Assembly: GCA_964485695.1 (NCBI GenBank)
Contig: CAZAKZ010000002.1
Coordinates: 1-64,000, forward strand
Length of the DNA: 64,000 nucleotides
Source of the DNA: CAZAKZ01 sp964485695
Lineage (GTDB): Bacteria; Planctomycetota; JAFGQW01
Reading direction: 5' to 3'
Shown here: positions 24,463 to 32,828 of the stretch, one piece after another
Layout of the letters: each line of letters opens with the position of its first letter
Numbering within the stretch: position 1 is the first letter of the stretch
Made by a program: the position numbers and the translations under genes
Notes under the pieces: model-generated
Seen by the model: only the letters and a program-made list of their open reading frames with translations
Databases searched by the model: none
Told to the model about the DNA's origin: nothing

Positions 24463-26892
24463 CTATTTACCATCGGGATCAACGCCCTTGACCGGTTTAT
24501 CAGGCTCTGGAAACGGATCGGGTTTCTTGCCGGGATCCTGATCCCCTCCGGTCTCTGGCGGCTTCGTGGCTTTCGCCCCTTCCCCCGATTTTTCCGATGC
24601 GCCCGTCTTCTCCGTGGGCGGCAGCGCCGCACCCGACTTCTTCGCGGTGCGGGACTCAGCATCCGAAGGGCTGTGAATGACCGGCATGTCGAACTCCCCA
24701 CTCGCCTCCAGATCCTGGATGGATTTGGCCTTTTCCAGCATCCTGTAGCGGTCGCCGAATTCGGGATCCACCAGATCGATCTGTCCGTTCAGCTTGGCGA
24801 TCTCCGCTTTCTTCTGGGTGCTGTACTCGTCCAGGTCTCTGAACTGCGGGTCGGAGAGGATCCGCGGGGTCAGGAAGAGGAACAGGGTGTTCTTGGTGTG
24901 CCGGGTCTCCGTGGACCGGAACAGCACACCGACGATGGGAATATCCCCCAGGATGGGGACCTGGCGGGTAGTCTCCTGCTGGTCGTCCAGGGTCAGGCCG
25001 CCGATGACCACCGTGGCGCCGTTGGGCACGGTGACAGCCGTATTGATCTCGCGGCTGGTCTTGGGGGGTGGAATGCCCGGACCTCCGCCGGCACCGAATA
25101 CCTCGACCAGGAACGTGATGTCCAGGCGGAGGTAGTCGTCGGAGGCGATGTGGGGGCTGATGGTCAACTCGATGGGGGCTTCCTGGTACTCGCCGAAGGT
25201 CTGGGTGCTGATCTGACCGGGGGTGCCCTGGTTCAGCTGGGTGGTGGCCACGGACCGGGAGACCTTGATGCTGGCCTCGGTGTTGTCGTTGGTGAGGATG
25301 CTCGGCATGCTCAGCAGGTTGGTGTAGCCCTTGTCCTCGAAGGCCCGGATCAGGACCGGGAACAGGAATCCATCGCCGTTGAAGATCCCGCCGACGATGC
25401 CCTGGTTCCCCAGGTTCGGCACGCGGTAAATGCCGTTTTCGGTGATGGAGAGGGCGCTCAGGCCCAGGCTGGTGTAGCCGAAGGGCCGGAAGGTCTGGGA
25501 CAGGTCGGACTTGGCATCGAAGGCCCCGAGTTCCACACCGAGGTTGAGGGTGTTGTCGTGCTGCAGTTCCAGGATCGCGGCCTCCACCAGGACCTGGGGC
25601 TTCCGGATGTCCAGCTGCTTGATGATCTCGATGACCTCCTGGACCCTGGATTTGGTGCCGCGGATGAGAAGGGCATTGGCGCTCTTGTCCGCGACGATGT
25701 CCACCTTGTCCCCGCCGGTACGGGTGGACATGGAGCCCTGGGAGGGGCCGCCACCCGGGCCGCCCGGCCGCCGGGAGCTACCGCCGGTTCCTTCCATGAT
25801 CTCCTTCAAGGTCTCCACGATTTCCTCGGCCACGGTGTTCTTCAGGGGGTGGACCGTGATGTTTCCCGTGGAGGCCGGAACGTCCACATCGAGGTCCTTG
25901 ACCAGATCCAGGATCTTCTTGTGATCCTCGGGGGTGGCGTAGATCACCAGTCGATTGGCCCGCTCGTCGGGGATGATCTTGGGGGGCGGTGGCTGGCGGG
26001 GGCCGCCGTAGCCCTGAGGAATTCCGGGCTGGGCCTGCCGGCCGATGCCGCCGCCGCCCTCCTCCTGGAGGATCTCGGAAAGCATGGCTTCCACCTCGGC
26101 GGCACTGGCAAACTCCAGCTGGATGATCTCCAAGGTCTGGTCGAACCGGACCCCTTGCTTGTCCATCTCCTGGATCAACCGGGCCATGTTGTAGGCATCC
26201 GGAGCGAAATCCATGATGATGAAGGCGTTTTCGCTGGGCGCGGGAATGATCTGGCTCCCCGGCTGCTGGTGGGCGCTCAACCGCTGGATCTGGGTCTGGA
26301 TCTGCTGCACATTCACGTGCTCCACGTGCAGGGTGGTCACGATGGGAATGTAGGAGTTCTTGTACTTTTCCAGTTCATCAGCCGGAACGAACTGGCGGTG
26401 GCTCTTGAGGATGGTGGGCTGGGTAATCAGCTCGATGAGGATGAACCGGGCCTCCGGCGGCCCCACATCCACGAGAGCCAGGTCATGAACCCGGAGATTG
26501 GTCCGGACGAAGTCCAGGAGCGACTCGTGGGGGATCTTCATCTCTTGCGTGACGATGATGGATTTCTGGCCGGTCTTGACCTGGTTTCGCGCCAGCGGGG
26601 ACCAGACAAAGGCGATGTCCAGGGCCTGGCTGGCATATTCAATGAACTTATCGATGGGCACGCCGTTCTTGTCCGTGGAAAATGGATGGACCTTCTTTCC
26701 GGTCTCGGGATCCACAGCATTTTCCCCGGATTTCTCCCCGGTCTTATCCTGGGTCGTCTCCGTGATCTCGGTCTTCACCGGCTTCTCGTCCGGGGCCGGT
26801 TTGTCCGGCTTCGCGTCCTGGGCAAGTACGAGGTGCCCGGGTGCGATGGCAAGGACGACGAGAAAGACCAGCCGTTTGAGGTCGATTCGCAT
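24463..26892 (-). CDS. gspD: type II secretion outer-membrane secretin GspD
   Basis: An 809-residue secretin that forms the outer-membrane channel. Signal peptide LVFLVVLAIAPGHLVLAQ, no lipobox. After an acidic/Lys linker come N0 (about 60-150) and N1-N3 repeats: LHVEHVNVQQIQTQIQRLS, IIQLEFASAAEVEAMLSEIL and VHPLKNTVAEEIVETLKEIM, each followed by Gly/Pro-rich loops. The secretin core starts at QVLVEAAILELQHDN and includes the gate region (VPNLGNQGIVGGIFNGDGF) and the closing VPILGDIPIVGVLFRSTE motif. The last 70 residues are a disordered-looking Lys/Glu/Pro tail. The ATG at 26892 is chosen because GGAGAGG lies before it; the upstream ATG at 26910 has no SD. First gene of the leftward operon. 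Confidence 0.95.
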   Translation of the reverse strand: MRIDLKRLVFLVVLAIAPGHLVLAQDAKPDKPAPDEKPVKTEITETTQDKTGEKSGENAVDPETGKKVHPFSTDKNGVPIDKFIEYASQALDIAFVWSPLARNQVKTGQKSIIVTQEMKIPHESLLDFVRTNLRVHDLALVDVGPPEARFILIELITQPTILKSHRQFVPADELEKYKNSYIPIVTTLHVEHVNVQQIQTQIQRLSAHQQPGSQIIPAPSENAFIIMDFAPDAYNMARLIQEMDKQGVRFDQTLEIIQLEFASAAEVEAMLSEILQEEGGGGIGRQAQPGIPQGYGGPRQPPPPKIIPDERANRLVIYATPEDHKKILDLVKDLDVDVPASTGNITVHPLKNTVAEEIVETLKEIMEGTGGSSRRPGGPGGGPSQGSMSTRTGGDKVDIVADKSANALLIRGTKSRVQEVIEIIKQLDIRKPQVLVEAAILELQHDNTLNLGVELGAFDAKSDLSQTFRPFGYTSLGLSALSITENGIYRVPNLGNQGIVGGIFNGDGFLFPVLIRAFEDKGYTNLLSMPSILTNDNTEASIKVSRSVATTQLNQGTPGQISTQTFGEYQEAPIELTISPHIASDDYLRLDITFLVEVFGAGGGPGIPPPKTSREINTAVTVPNGATVVIGGLTLDDQQETTRQVPILGDIPIVGVLFRSTETRHTKNTLFLFLTPRILSDPQFRDLDEYSTQKKAEIAKLNGQIDLVDPEFGDRYRMLEKAKSIQDLEASGEFDMPVIHSPSDAESRTAKKSGAALPPTEKTGASEKSGEGAKATKPPETGGDQDPGKKPDPFPEPDKPVKGVDPDGK

Positions 26893-27321
26893 TCCACCTC
26901 TCCGATTCATGCGTCAAGCATCCATGCAATTCAAAACCATATAAAGGATCATGTACATGTTCATGCAGAACGGGCCATGCCAGAGGGCCTTCCTGGGCCC
27001 CGCCTCTCTCCGTCCGGAGGAGGAAATACTCGTAGTTGCATTTCCTGGATGGAACTTCATAGAATCCAGGTGTTTACATACTCTGCGCGGAGCAGTATCT
27101 CAGGCGGTTAGACAGGGGGATCCATAGTATATTCCTCGAATTTGTCCTGCCAGGAAAATGGTGAGGATCCAGGAATGGGCTCTGCAGGCGAGGAGAAGCA
27201 CGCTCCCGGACGGGTGGGATTCCCCTCTCTCGGGGCCGGGGATCCAGGTGTTGCCGGGACAGGAGTTTTATACTTCCTTCATTTAACTCACTTGATTTCA
27301 ACAGGTTGAAAGGTTTGCTCC
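26893..27321. other. divergent intergenic region between gspD and lgt
   Basis: 429 bases, AT-richer at both ends, so likely holding promoters for both sides. Near lgt a TATACT at 27269-27274 is a good -10, but no good -35 stands 16-18 bases before it. A CATGTACATG palindrome is at about 26949. No gene seen. Confidence 0.4.
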
Positions 27322-28371
27322 ATGGATGAGGTTCTCTTTACTCTGGGGAACTTCCCGGTCCGGGCCTATGGAGTCATGATCCTCTGCGGGTACCTGGCCG
27401 CTGTCATTCTGGCCGGACACCGGGCCCGATTGAAAGGCCTGCAACCTGTCCTCATCTCAGACCTCGGAGTCGTAGCCCTGGTCTCGGGGGTTTTGGGCGC
27501 CCGGATCTTTTACGTGATTCAATACCGTCACGATTTTTCGTGGACCTTCTTCGATCCCGGAGTCGGGGGCCTGTCCTGGGTTGGCGCTTGTGTCGGAGCC
27601 GTTGCCGGCGTCCTGCTGTTCGATTTCCTGGCCCAGTCGACCTGGCCCCTCGGGAAGAGGGCCAGAAAGATCCATCCCTTGGCGCCCTGGATCTGGATGG
27701 GGATGGGGGGGATTCTGGGGATACGCATCGGGTACTTTCTCACCCAAACACCGACTCAGATCTGGCATGGCGACCCACTCGAGATCTTTCGAATCGACCA
27801 CGGAGGACTGGTCCTGTACGGGGGGATTCTCCTTGGAATTCCAAGCTGTACCCTGTTTCTTCTGCGAAAAGGAGTCTCTCTCTGGAAGATCGCAGACCTG
27901 GCTGCTCCCTCCCTGGCCGTGGGTCTGGCCTTCGGGCGCCTGGGGTGTTTCCTGAACGGGTGCTGTTTCGGCAAGGCCGTGAGTGGGTTTCCGGGGATCT
28001 GTTTTCCGGCCCAGAGCCCCCCCTGGATGCACCAGGTGCAAGCCCGGGTTCTGGATGCTTGCTTGCCGCACTCTCTGCCGGTGATCCCGACCCAGATCCT
28101 CTCTTCCCTCGGGGCCATGGGGCTGTTCTGGGTTTGTACGTGGGCGCTTCACCGGGGGTGGCGCGACGGCCGGGTGGGCGCCCTGTTTCTGATCCTGTAT
28201 GCTCCCTGGCGGTTTATCGTGGAGTGCCTTCGCGATGACACGCTTCCGGTACTGGGCCCCTTGACCCTTGCACAGGCAATCTCCATTCCTGTGTTCTTGG
28301 GTGCTCTGTTCCTGTTCCTCGGGAACCGGAGAAAAACACATCCATCGCACGACGAAGTAAATCGAAACTGA
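27322..28371 (+). CDS. lgt: prolipoprotein diacylglyceryl transferase
   Basis: A 349-residue membrane enzyme that transfers diacylglycerol from phosphatidylglycerol to the lipobox Cys of prolipoproteins; the window encodes several such substrates. The signature GRLGCFLNGCCFGK at about residues 203-216 is the Lgt motif in its CCFG version, with the essential Arg. The segment PLEIFRIDHGGLVLYGG (about 152-168) is the second conserved block. An earlier block with the same pattern, GVLGARIFYVIQY and GGLSWVG (about 59-95), suggests that part of the protein was duplicated; at 349 residues it is longer than the usual 260-300. Start ATG follows AAAGG. No partner genes are adjacent. Confidence 0.95.
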   Translation: MDEVLFTLGNFPVRAYGVMILCGYLAAVILAGHRARLKGLQPVLISDLGVVALVSGVLGARIFYVIQYRHDFSWTFFDPGVGGLSWVGACVGAVAGVLLFDFLAQSTWPLGKRARKIHPLAPWIWMGMGGILGIRIGYFLTQTPTQIWHGDPLEIFRIDHGGLVLYGGILLGIPSCTLFLLRKGVSLWKIADLAAPSLAVGLAFGRLGCFLNGCCFGKAVSGFPGICFPAQSPPWMHQVQARVLDACLPHSLPVIPTQILSSLGAMGLFWVCTWALHRGWRDGRVGALFLILYAPWRFIVECLRDDTLPVLGPLTLAQAISIPVFLGALFLFLGNRRKTHPSHDEVNRN

Positions 28372-28446
28372 AGTGTGTAACTTCAAGAAAGCCTGGGACC
28401 TGAGCACCCATTACCCGTGACAAGAAAGAAAAATCTTCCTTGATTT

Positions 28447-28479
28447 CCTCACTTTCCGCTTCCTTTTGAGGTTTTTTTT
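28447..28479 (+). terminator. possible lgt terminator with eight-T run
   Basis: CCTCA and TGAGG can pair across a 15-base loop and are followed directly by TTTTTTTT. The stem is short; the T run is the main support. Confidence 0.4.
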
Positions 28480-28874
28480 GGTTTTTCATAAAACCAAGTG
28501 GAACAAAGTGTTGTGCATTTATGATCTGATTCAGGTAGGCGCCTTCCCCAACTGAAGTCAGGATCTGTTGTTAGGGTTTGCTGTCCGTTTTACTCCTGAG
28601 GCTTGATTTCAAATTCAATCATAATATTCTGGGCCCCATCAGTTTAGTGGAGTTCACCGAGGGGAGGTGAAGTGCTTGTGTGACTCCCGAGAACCATCCA
28701 TGAACCGACCGAGTTCCTGTGCACCTCTTGAACTTCAGCAACTGTAAGGATTACGGCGGGTAGCGCCGATATAGGTGGCGGTCGACCTCTAGACACCCAT
28801 TGTGGGCTTAACAGCCTGTCGTGTGTTAGTTACGAAAGTTTTGTAGTGGTGTGTCGTTGAATGGGGAGCGAGAG
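28480..28874 (+). other. long AT-rich upstream and structured leader of the HU gene
   Basis: About 395 bases without a gene. The first half is AT-rich and should hold the promoter, but I find no strong -35/-10 pair. The second half (28740-28830) has a run of small hairpins: GGCG-GGTA-CGCC-like, CCCA-TTG-TGGG and GGCT-TAAC-AGCC. It could be a structured 5' leader. I do not recognise a known riboswitch, SRP, 6S, RNase P or tmRNA here. Confidence 0.35.
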
Positions 28875-29273
28875 ATGCCCACGATCACAAAGAAGGAACT
28901 AGTTTACCGGATCGCCTCGAAAACCAACCAGAAGAAGGTGGTGGCCAAGAAGATCATCCAGAATTTCATTGATGAAGTGATCAATGAGCTGGAGAAGGGC
29001 AACCGCCTCGAGTTCCGCGAGTTCGGCGTGTTCGAGATCAAGGAACGCGCTCCACGCGTGGCGAGGAATCCCAGGACCGGAGCCGTGGTGGAAGTGCCCG
29101 CCAAGAAGGTGGTGCACTTCAAGGCCGGACGCCTCATGAAGGAACGCGTTTGCGAGGCCAGGGAGCGGCACGAACAGCCCGTCACTGTGGGTGGCAATGA
29201 GACCCAGGGTGTGATCTCCACCCCGTCCCATGCCTACCAGACAGGCGACGGCATTCACAATACCGAGATCTAG
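28875..29273 (+). CDS. HU/IHF-family DNA-binding protein with C-terminal extension
   Basis: A 132-residue nucleoid protein of the HU family, which binds and bends DNA as a dimer. The N-terminal helices (TKKELVYRIASKTNQKKVVA) and core (NRLEFREFGVFEIKERAPR) are clear, as is the DNA-binding arm with ARNPRTGAVVEVPAKKVVHF and the conserved Pro. HU ends near residue 95; the extra 37 residues (from ERVCEARERHEQ on) are polar, with no Lys-rich repeats. GGGGAGCGAGAG precedes the ATG at 28875, favouring it over the ATG at 28851. Monocistronic; a strong terminator lies 138 bases after it. Confidence 0.92.
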   Translation: MPTITKKELVYRIASKTNQKKVVAKKIIQNFIDEVINELEKGNRLEFREFGVFEIKERAPRVARNPRTGAVVEVPAKKVVHFKAGRLMKERVCEARERHEQPVTVGGNETQGVISTPSHAYQTGDGIHNTEI

Positions 29274-29335
29274 CTCGTCTCGGATTCGAACACCTGCGGG
29301 TCAGGTCTGTTGGATCGGTTGCGATGCCTGGTGCC

Positions 29336-29357
29336 GAAATGACCGGTCGGTCATTTC
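29336..29357. repeat. perfect 9-bp inverted repeat
   Basis: GAAATGACC and GGTCATTTC surround GGTC. It lies between the HU stop and its terminator. It may be an RNA hairpin or a protein-binding site. Confidence 0.5.
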
Positions 29358-29410
29358 TTGCGCACGGAGCAGGACGCGCAACGCCGGCCTACAACGCCTG
29401 TTCCGGGGAA

Positions 29411-29459
29411 AGACAACCCCCGGTGGGATCATTGCTTCCCGCCGGGGGTTGTCTTGTTT
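29411..29459 (+). terminator. strong intrinsic terminator after the HU gene
   Basis: A 17-base stem with one G-T pair (left arm AGACAACCCCCGGTGGG) and a ten-base loop is followed by TGTTT. Because the stem ends in AGACAA/TTGTCT it would also work partly leftward for the convergent zinc-ribbon gene. Confidence 0.8.
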
Positions 29460-29517
29460 CGAATTCTCTGATGCAAGCGGCCAGGGGCGGGCAGGAACCT
29501 GTCTGAACCTTCCCAAG

Positions 29518-31284
29518 TCACCTCGATTCGAGGCGGAAATCCTCCGGGTGGGTCGTGAGGTATTTCTGCCACAATCGCGCCGTGGACCGGTGTATATTCT
29601 TGTACCGCAGGCTGTTGAACCGCTTGGAATGATAGTACGAACTGTAGTAGTAGCGTTTGACCCGGTAGAGGTCTTTCGGCAGGTCCATCCGTCTGTAGAT
29701 CTTGTACAGGGCCCGTAGACTCTTGTACCGGAGGCCTGCCCGCTCCTCGTTCAAGCCCTTCATGATCAGAGGCACGGCCACCACGGTCCGGAGGTGGGTC
29801 AGGGCATGCAACACCCGGGTTCGGGTGCGATCCAAGGCGGTCTCTTCATAGATCCGGATCATCCGGCCTGCGAGGTCTTTCTGGTCCTGAAAGGAGGCGA
29901 GAATGGTCCCGATCCAGCGATCCTCCAGGTCCTTCTCGTGCTCCAGGAGAGCGAGGGCCCGATCCATGGCCACCCGGCCGCTGCCGAATTCAATCAGCCT
30001 CAGGTGATTGAACGTGGGGCGGGCATCCGGGTCCAGGTAGAGGCTCACCAGCGTCTTTTCGCTGCGGGGCAACTCGAACGGGAGGCCACTGAGACGCTGC
30101 AGGGCCTTTTCCGCCGTCTTTCGAATGGCCCTGTCCGGGTGTGTGTTCAGATCCTTGATCATGTAGCCGCAGATGCTGTCCACCAGCTGGAGCCGGCTTC
30201 CCATCTCCTTACCCTGATGCTTCCAGAGCTTGGCCTGGTCCCGGATGGCCTTGGAGGCCAGGGACAGGGTAAGACCTCGAGTGACCCAGGCATGGCTCTC
30301 GCCCACTTCGATCCGGTTGCCGAGGATCTTGTCGAAGAAGAGCAGGGACAGGGTGTCTCGAGTATTGGGGTTCTGGCGCCAGGCGTGGAGCAGGGTCCAC
30401 TGATAGAGGGGCTCCGGGCCGAGGTGGAGGGCCTTGTTCGGGTGGTTCTTCACCATTTTTTCCTGGTATTGCCAGTCTGTGATCAGGTTCCAGCCGGTCA
30501 CGACCTGGGCGCCAAGGAGCAGCGTGGATACGAACCAGAAGATGAAGGACCAGATCACGAGTTCCTTGCCGCGGCCCTGACGGGCTCGAGCGGCGCTGAG
30601 CGCCAGGATGTTCACGCCCAGGAAGAACAGAGAGGTCAGAACCACCAGGACCGAATAGAGGGCCACGGCCTGCCTGAAGTGGCCGAGATCCATGTCCGAC
30701 AGGCACTGGATGAAATCGTACCCGCCTCCGCTACCGTGGATAAGGTCCAGGAGCAGGCCGGCCACGGTCTGGAGCGTGAAGAAACCTGCAAAGAGTGCGG
30801 CCGGGAAGAGCAGTAGGTTCAGGAGGAACACGGCGACGATGAAGAGAGGTAGCCCCGATTTCATGGAGACCGCGAGGCCTTGCATGGGGGAGGCCGGAGC
30901 GCCGCCGGGTTCAGAGGGTTCGCTGATGAAGGCATGAGGCGCGAGTGGGGGTGGGTGGGGCGAGGCAAGGGGTCCGGTTGGAAGCGGCTCCAGGTACTTG
31001 TGGGAGCGCCTGGCCCACCGGAGAAGAAACCAGTAAAACCCCGTGAAGAACATCAGATAGAGGAGCCTCTGGGAGCCTGGAAATGCGCTGGACAGATTCA
31101 TGGCAAAGATGAGCAGCAGGAAGTAGATCAGCAGGGGGTGGTTGAAGACAAAATAGAGCTGCCGATTGAAGAAGCCGAAGATGAATCTGTAGCCGCGGCC
31201 ACACTGCGTGCAGTAGACAGGCTTGCCACCCTCGGCCGTGACGTCCGGTGTCTTCTCGCCGCATCCCGGGCATTCAAAGTGCAT
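29518..31284 (-). CDS. zinc-ribbon multispanning membrane protein with HEAT-like C-terminus
   Basis: A 588-residue protein I do not recognise. The N-terminus is a zinc ribbon: CPGCGEKTPDV then CTQCGRGYRF, both CxxC. Then come two membrane helices (LIYFLLLIFAMNL and LLYLMFFTGFYWFLL), a Pro-rich linker, and three to four more (about 140-285). The C-terminal 250 residues are soluble and helical with a HEAT-like rhythm (DRAIRKTAEKALQRLSGLP, RTRTRVLHALTHLRTVVAVP, YKSLRALYKIYRRMDLPKD), ending in an unusual Tyr/Arg/Lys-rich run. It probably stands alone on its transcript. Upstream (31285-31657) lies a separate rightward sRNA candidate. Confidence 0.7.
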   Translation of the reverse strand: MHFECPGCGEKTPDVTAEGGKPVYCTQCGRGYRFIFGFFNRQLYFVFNHPLLIYFLLLIFAMNLSSAFPGSQRLLYLMFFTGFYWFLLRWARRSHKYLEPLPTGPLASPHPPPLAPHAFISEPSEPGGAPASPMQGLAVSMKSGLPLFIVAVFLLNLLLFPAALFAGFFTLQTVAGLLLDLIHGSGGGYDFIQCLSDMDLGHFRQAVALYSVLVVLTSLFFLGVNILALSAARARQGRGKELVIWSFIFWFVSTLLLGAQVVTGWNLITDWQYQEKMVKNHPNKALHLGPEPLYQWTLLHAWRQNPNTRDTLSLLFFDKILGNRIEVGESHAWVTRGLTLSLASKAIRDQAKLWKHQGKEMGSRLQLVDSICGYMIKDLNTHPDRAIRKTAEKALQRLSGLPFELPRSEKTLVSLYLDPDARPTFNHLRLIEFGSGRVAMDRALALLEHEKDLEDRWIGTILASFQDQKDLAGRMIRIYEETALDRTRTRVLHALTHLRTVVAVPLIMKGLNEERAGLRYKSLRALYKIYRRMDLPKDLYRVKRYYYSSYYHSKRFNSLRYKNIHRSTARLWQKYLTTHPEDFRLESR

Positions 31285-31462
31285 GGCGTATCCCGCATCC
31301 AGGAGTTCCGGTCACTCAATATTTTGCATTGGGGGGGGCATTCGACAATCCAGAGGTAATATTTACCCCTGGATCCTCAAGGCATGGGCTTTCCAGGGAA
31401 GGGAGGATGCCTGAAAAGGGGATAAGAAAGAAAGTATAAAATATACAGGATATACAAACTCT

Positions 31463-31490
31463 TTGACAACGAGAGACCATGTGGTATCTT
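31463..31490 (+). promoter_or_regulatory. sigma-70 promoter upstream of sRNA candidate
   Basis: TTGACA (six of six) is separated by 16 bases from TATCTT, the same -10 sequence seen before gapA. The surroundings are AT-rich. No protein gene follows on this strand before the terminator at 31524-31552. Confidence 0.6.
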
Positions 31491-31496
31491 TTTTAC

Positions 31497-31552
31497 AGTT
31501 AATGAATTACGTCAAATTGAACCAGCGACGCGTTGTCGCTCATTTTTTTTTC
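31497..31552 (+). ncRNA. candidate short non-coding RNA (about 55 nt)
   Basis: The transcript expected from the TTGACA/TATCTT promoter starts near 31497 and would end at the terminator hairpin (AGCGAC/GTCGCT followed by C, A and nine T). It encodes no plausible peptide with a Shine-Dalgarno. The combination of consensus promoter, short spacer and strong terminator in a gene-free strand is typical of bacterial sRNA genes. Sequence before the hairpin (TTAATGAATTACGTCAAATT) is unpaired and could act as a seed region. No known family recognised. Confidence 0.45.
31524..31552 (+). terminator. intrinsic terminator of the sRNA candidate
   Basis: AGCGAC and GTCGCT form a six-base GC-rich stem on a GCGTT loop, followed by CA and an unbroken run of nine T. 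The opposite strand has no T run, so it works rightward only. Confidence 0.75.
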
Positions 31553-31579
31553 GAGTTGTACAGAAGAACCCATAATTCC

Positions 31580-31675
31580 AAAAAATAAACGGCTATCCCC
31601 GGGACACTGTCTGCACAGTGAATCCACGATCGCGCCTTCCGTTCTTCCCTGACCCATTCACTGCCCGGGATAGCC
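31580..31675 (-). terminator. long compound terminator of the Sua5-phosphatase gene
   Basis: On the minus strand GGCTATCCCGGG within the last codons of the gene can pair with CCCGGGGATAGCC about 60 bases on, and CAGTGAAT with ATTCACTG inside that loop. A U-rich stretch (TTTATTTTTT) follows directly. A separate CACTGT/ACAGTG hairpin lies in the loop. Confidence 0.6.
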
Positions 31676-32764
31676 TTTTCCCTGCCCCTGAAATCTGAAA
31701 ACGTTCCGGTCCAGGAACGCTTCCAGGAAAGCCTCCATCAGAGCCGCGCAAGCCTCGTACTCCAGGACAGAACCCCCGATCGGATCTGGAATGCCTCCGG
31801 CGGATTCATTCATCACATCGATTCGGTGCTCGACCTCGGGCAGGAGGTTGCGGATGCTGCGGCCAATGGAGGGGGTTACGGCCAGGATGAAGTCGGCCGC
31901 CTTGAGGTGGGAAGGCAGGAGTCGGGTGGAAATGGGATCATGCAGGTCCATGCCTCTGGCCTTCATGGCCAGAACCGCGCCCCGGCTGGCCGGGGATCCG
32001 TCCACGGCGCCGATGCCGGCGGATCGGACGACAGGAAGGGGCAGTCCCCGTTCTTGCCGGTCCGCCGTGAAACGCTTCGCGATACGGGCCTCGAGAAGTC
32101 TGGACGCCATGGGACTCCTGCACGTGTTTCCCATGCAGATGATGAGGGGTACCGGGCCGATTTCATCGAGAATCAGGGAAGACGGGATGGCGCCCTCCCG
32201 GATCACCTCGGGAACGTCACACCGGGGCCGGACCACGGTGGAGGCGGCCCGGTAGTGACTTGGACCCGCATCCACGATCCAGGCCACCTTGTCCGCCAAG
32301 TCCGGTGCAATGGCGTCGGCCTCCACGGGGGAAGGACTTCCGGTGAAATTGGCGCTGGTGGCCAGCAAAGCGCCGCGAACCTCTTGCAGCAGTGCCTGAC
32401 AAACCGGATGCCGGGGTACCCGAATGCCGACCTCCTTCGATTCACCCGGGCCGGGCAGGACAAGGGTCAAGGGGCCGGGGGAGAAGCGACTCAGCAGACG
32501 ATGAGAAAGAGGTGTCAACGTGCCGGTATGACGCTGGATATCCTCCTCCTCGGCCAGGTGCAGAGTGAGAGGATGGTCCTCCCTGCGTCCCTTGATCCGG
32601 TTCAGGCGCTCCATCGCCCCAGGGATGTCCGGCCGGATCCCCAGGCCGTACACGGTCTCGGTGGGAAAGGCGATGATCTCACCCCTCTCCAGGGCGCGCA
32701 CGGCAGGGCCGAGGTCCGGCGCCTCACGCCGGAGATCCTCAATGCGGATCACCTTGTTCTGCAT
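31658..32764 (-). CDS. fusion: Sua5/TsaC threonylcarbamoyl-AMP synthase + LMW protein tyrosine phosphatase
   Basis: A 368-residue two-domain cytosolic protein. Residues about 1-195 are YrdC/Sua5: the KxR-type start (DLRREAPDLGPAVRALERG), IIAFPTETVYGLG, the NRIKGRREDHPLTLHL and SPGPLTLVLPG motifs and the SANFTGSPSP loop. This domain makes threonylcarbamoyl-AMP for the t6A37 modification of ANN-reading tRNAs. Residues about 205-360 are a low-molecular-weight phosphatase: P-loop CMGNTCRS (Cys210, C-x5-R) and the acid loop DPIGGS. LMW phosphatases act on phospho-Tyr or phospho-Arg; arsenate reductases share the fold. The two domains join without a spacer. The Sua5 C-terminal domain typical of long Sua5 is absent. 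No strong SD is seen before ATG 32764. Confidence 0.88.
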   Translation of the reverse strand: MQNKVIRIEDLRREAPDLGPAVRALERGEIIAFPTETVYGLGIRPDIPGAMERLNRIKGRREDHPLTLHLAEEEDIQRHTGTLTPLSHRLLSRFSPGPLTLVLPGPGESKEVGIRVPRHPVCQALLQEVRGALLATSANFTGSPSPVEADAIAPDLADKVAWIVDAGPSHYRAASTVVRPRCDVPEVIREGAIPSSLILDEIGPVPLIICMGNTCRSPMASRLLEARIAKRFTADRQERGLPLPVVRSAGIGAVDGSPASRGAVLAMKARGMDLHDPISTRLLPSHLKAADFILAVTPSIGRSIRNLLPEVEHRIDVMNESAGGIPDPIGGSVLEYEACAALMEAFLEAFLDRNVFRFQGQGKGYPGQ

Positions 32765-32828
32765 AAGGCCAGCTTGTCTTTACTACGTAGCCATTTAAGA
32801 TGAGTGTGTTGAGGCGAAGGCTCGAGGC

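Noticed and set aside
24673..27111. 812-codon open frame on the plus strand
   Set aside because: It is antisense to gspD and composed of Leu/Gly/Asp/Val shadow repeats without motifs or SD.
28640..28874. Known structured RNA (tmRNA, 6S, SRP, RNase P, riboswitch)
   Set aside because: None of the hallmark sequences of these RNAs is found; only small unassigned hairpins.
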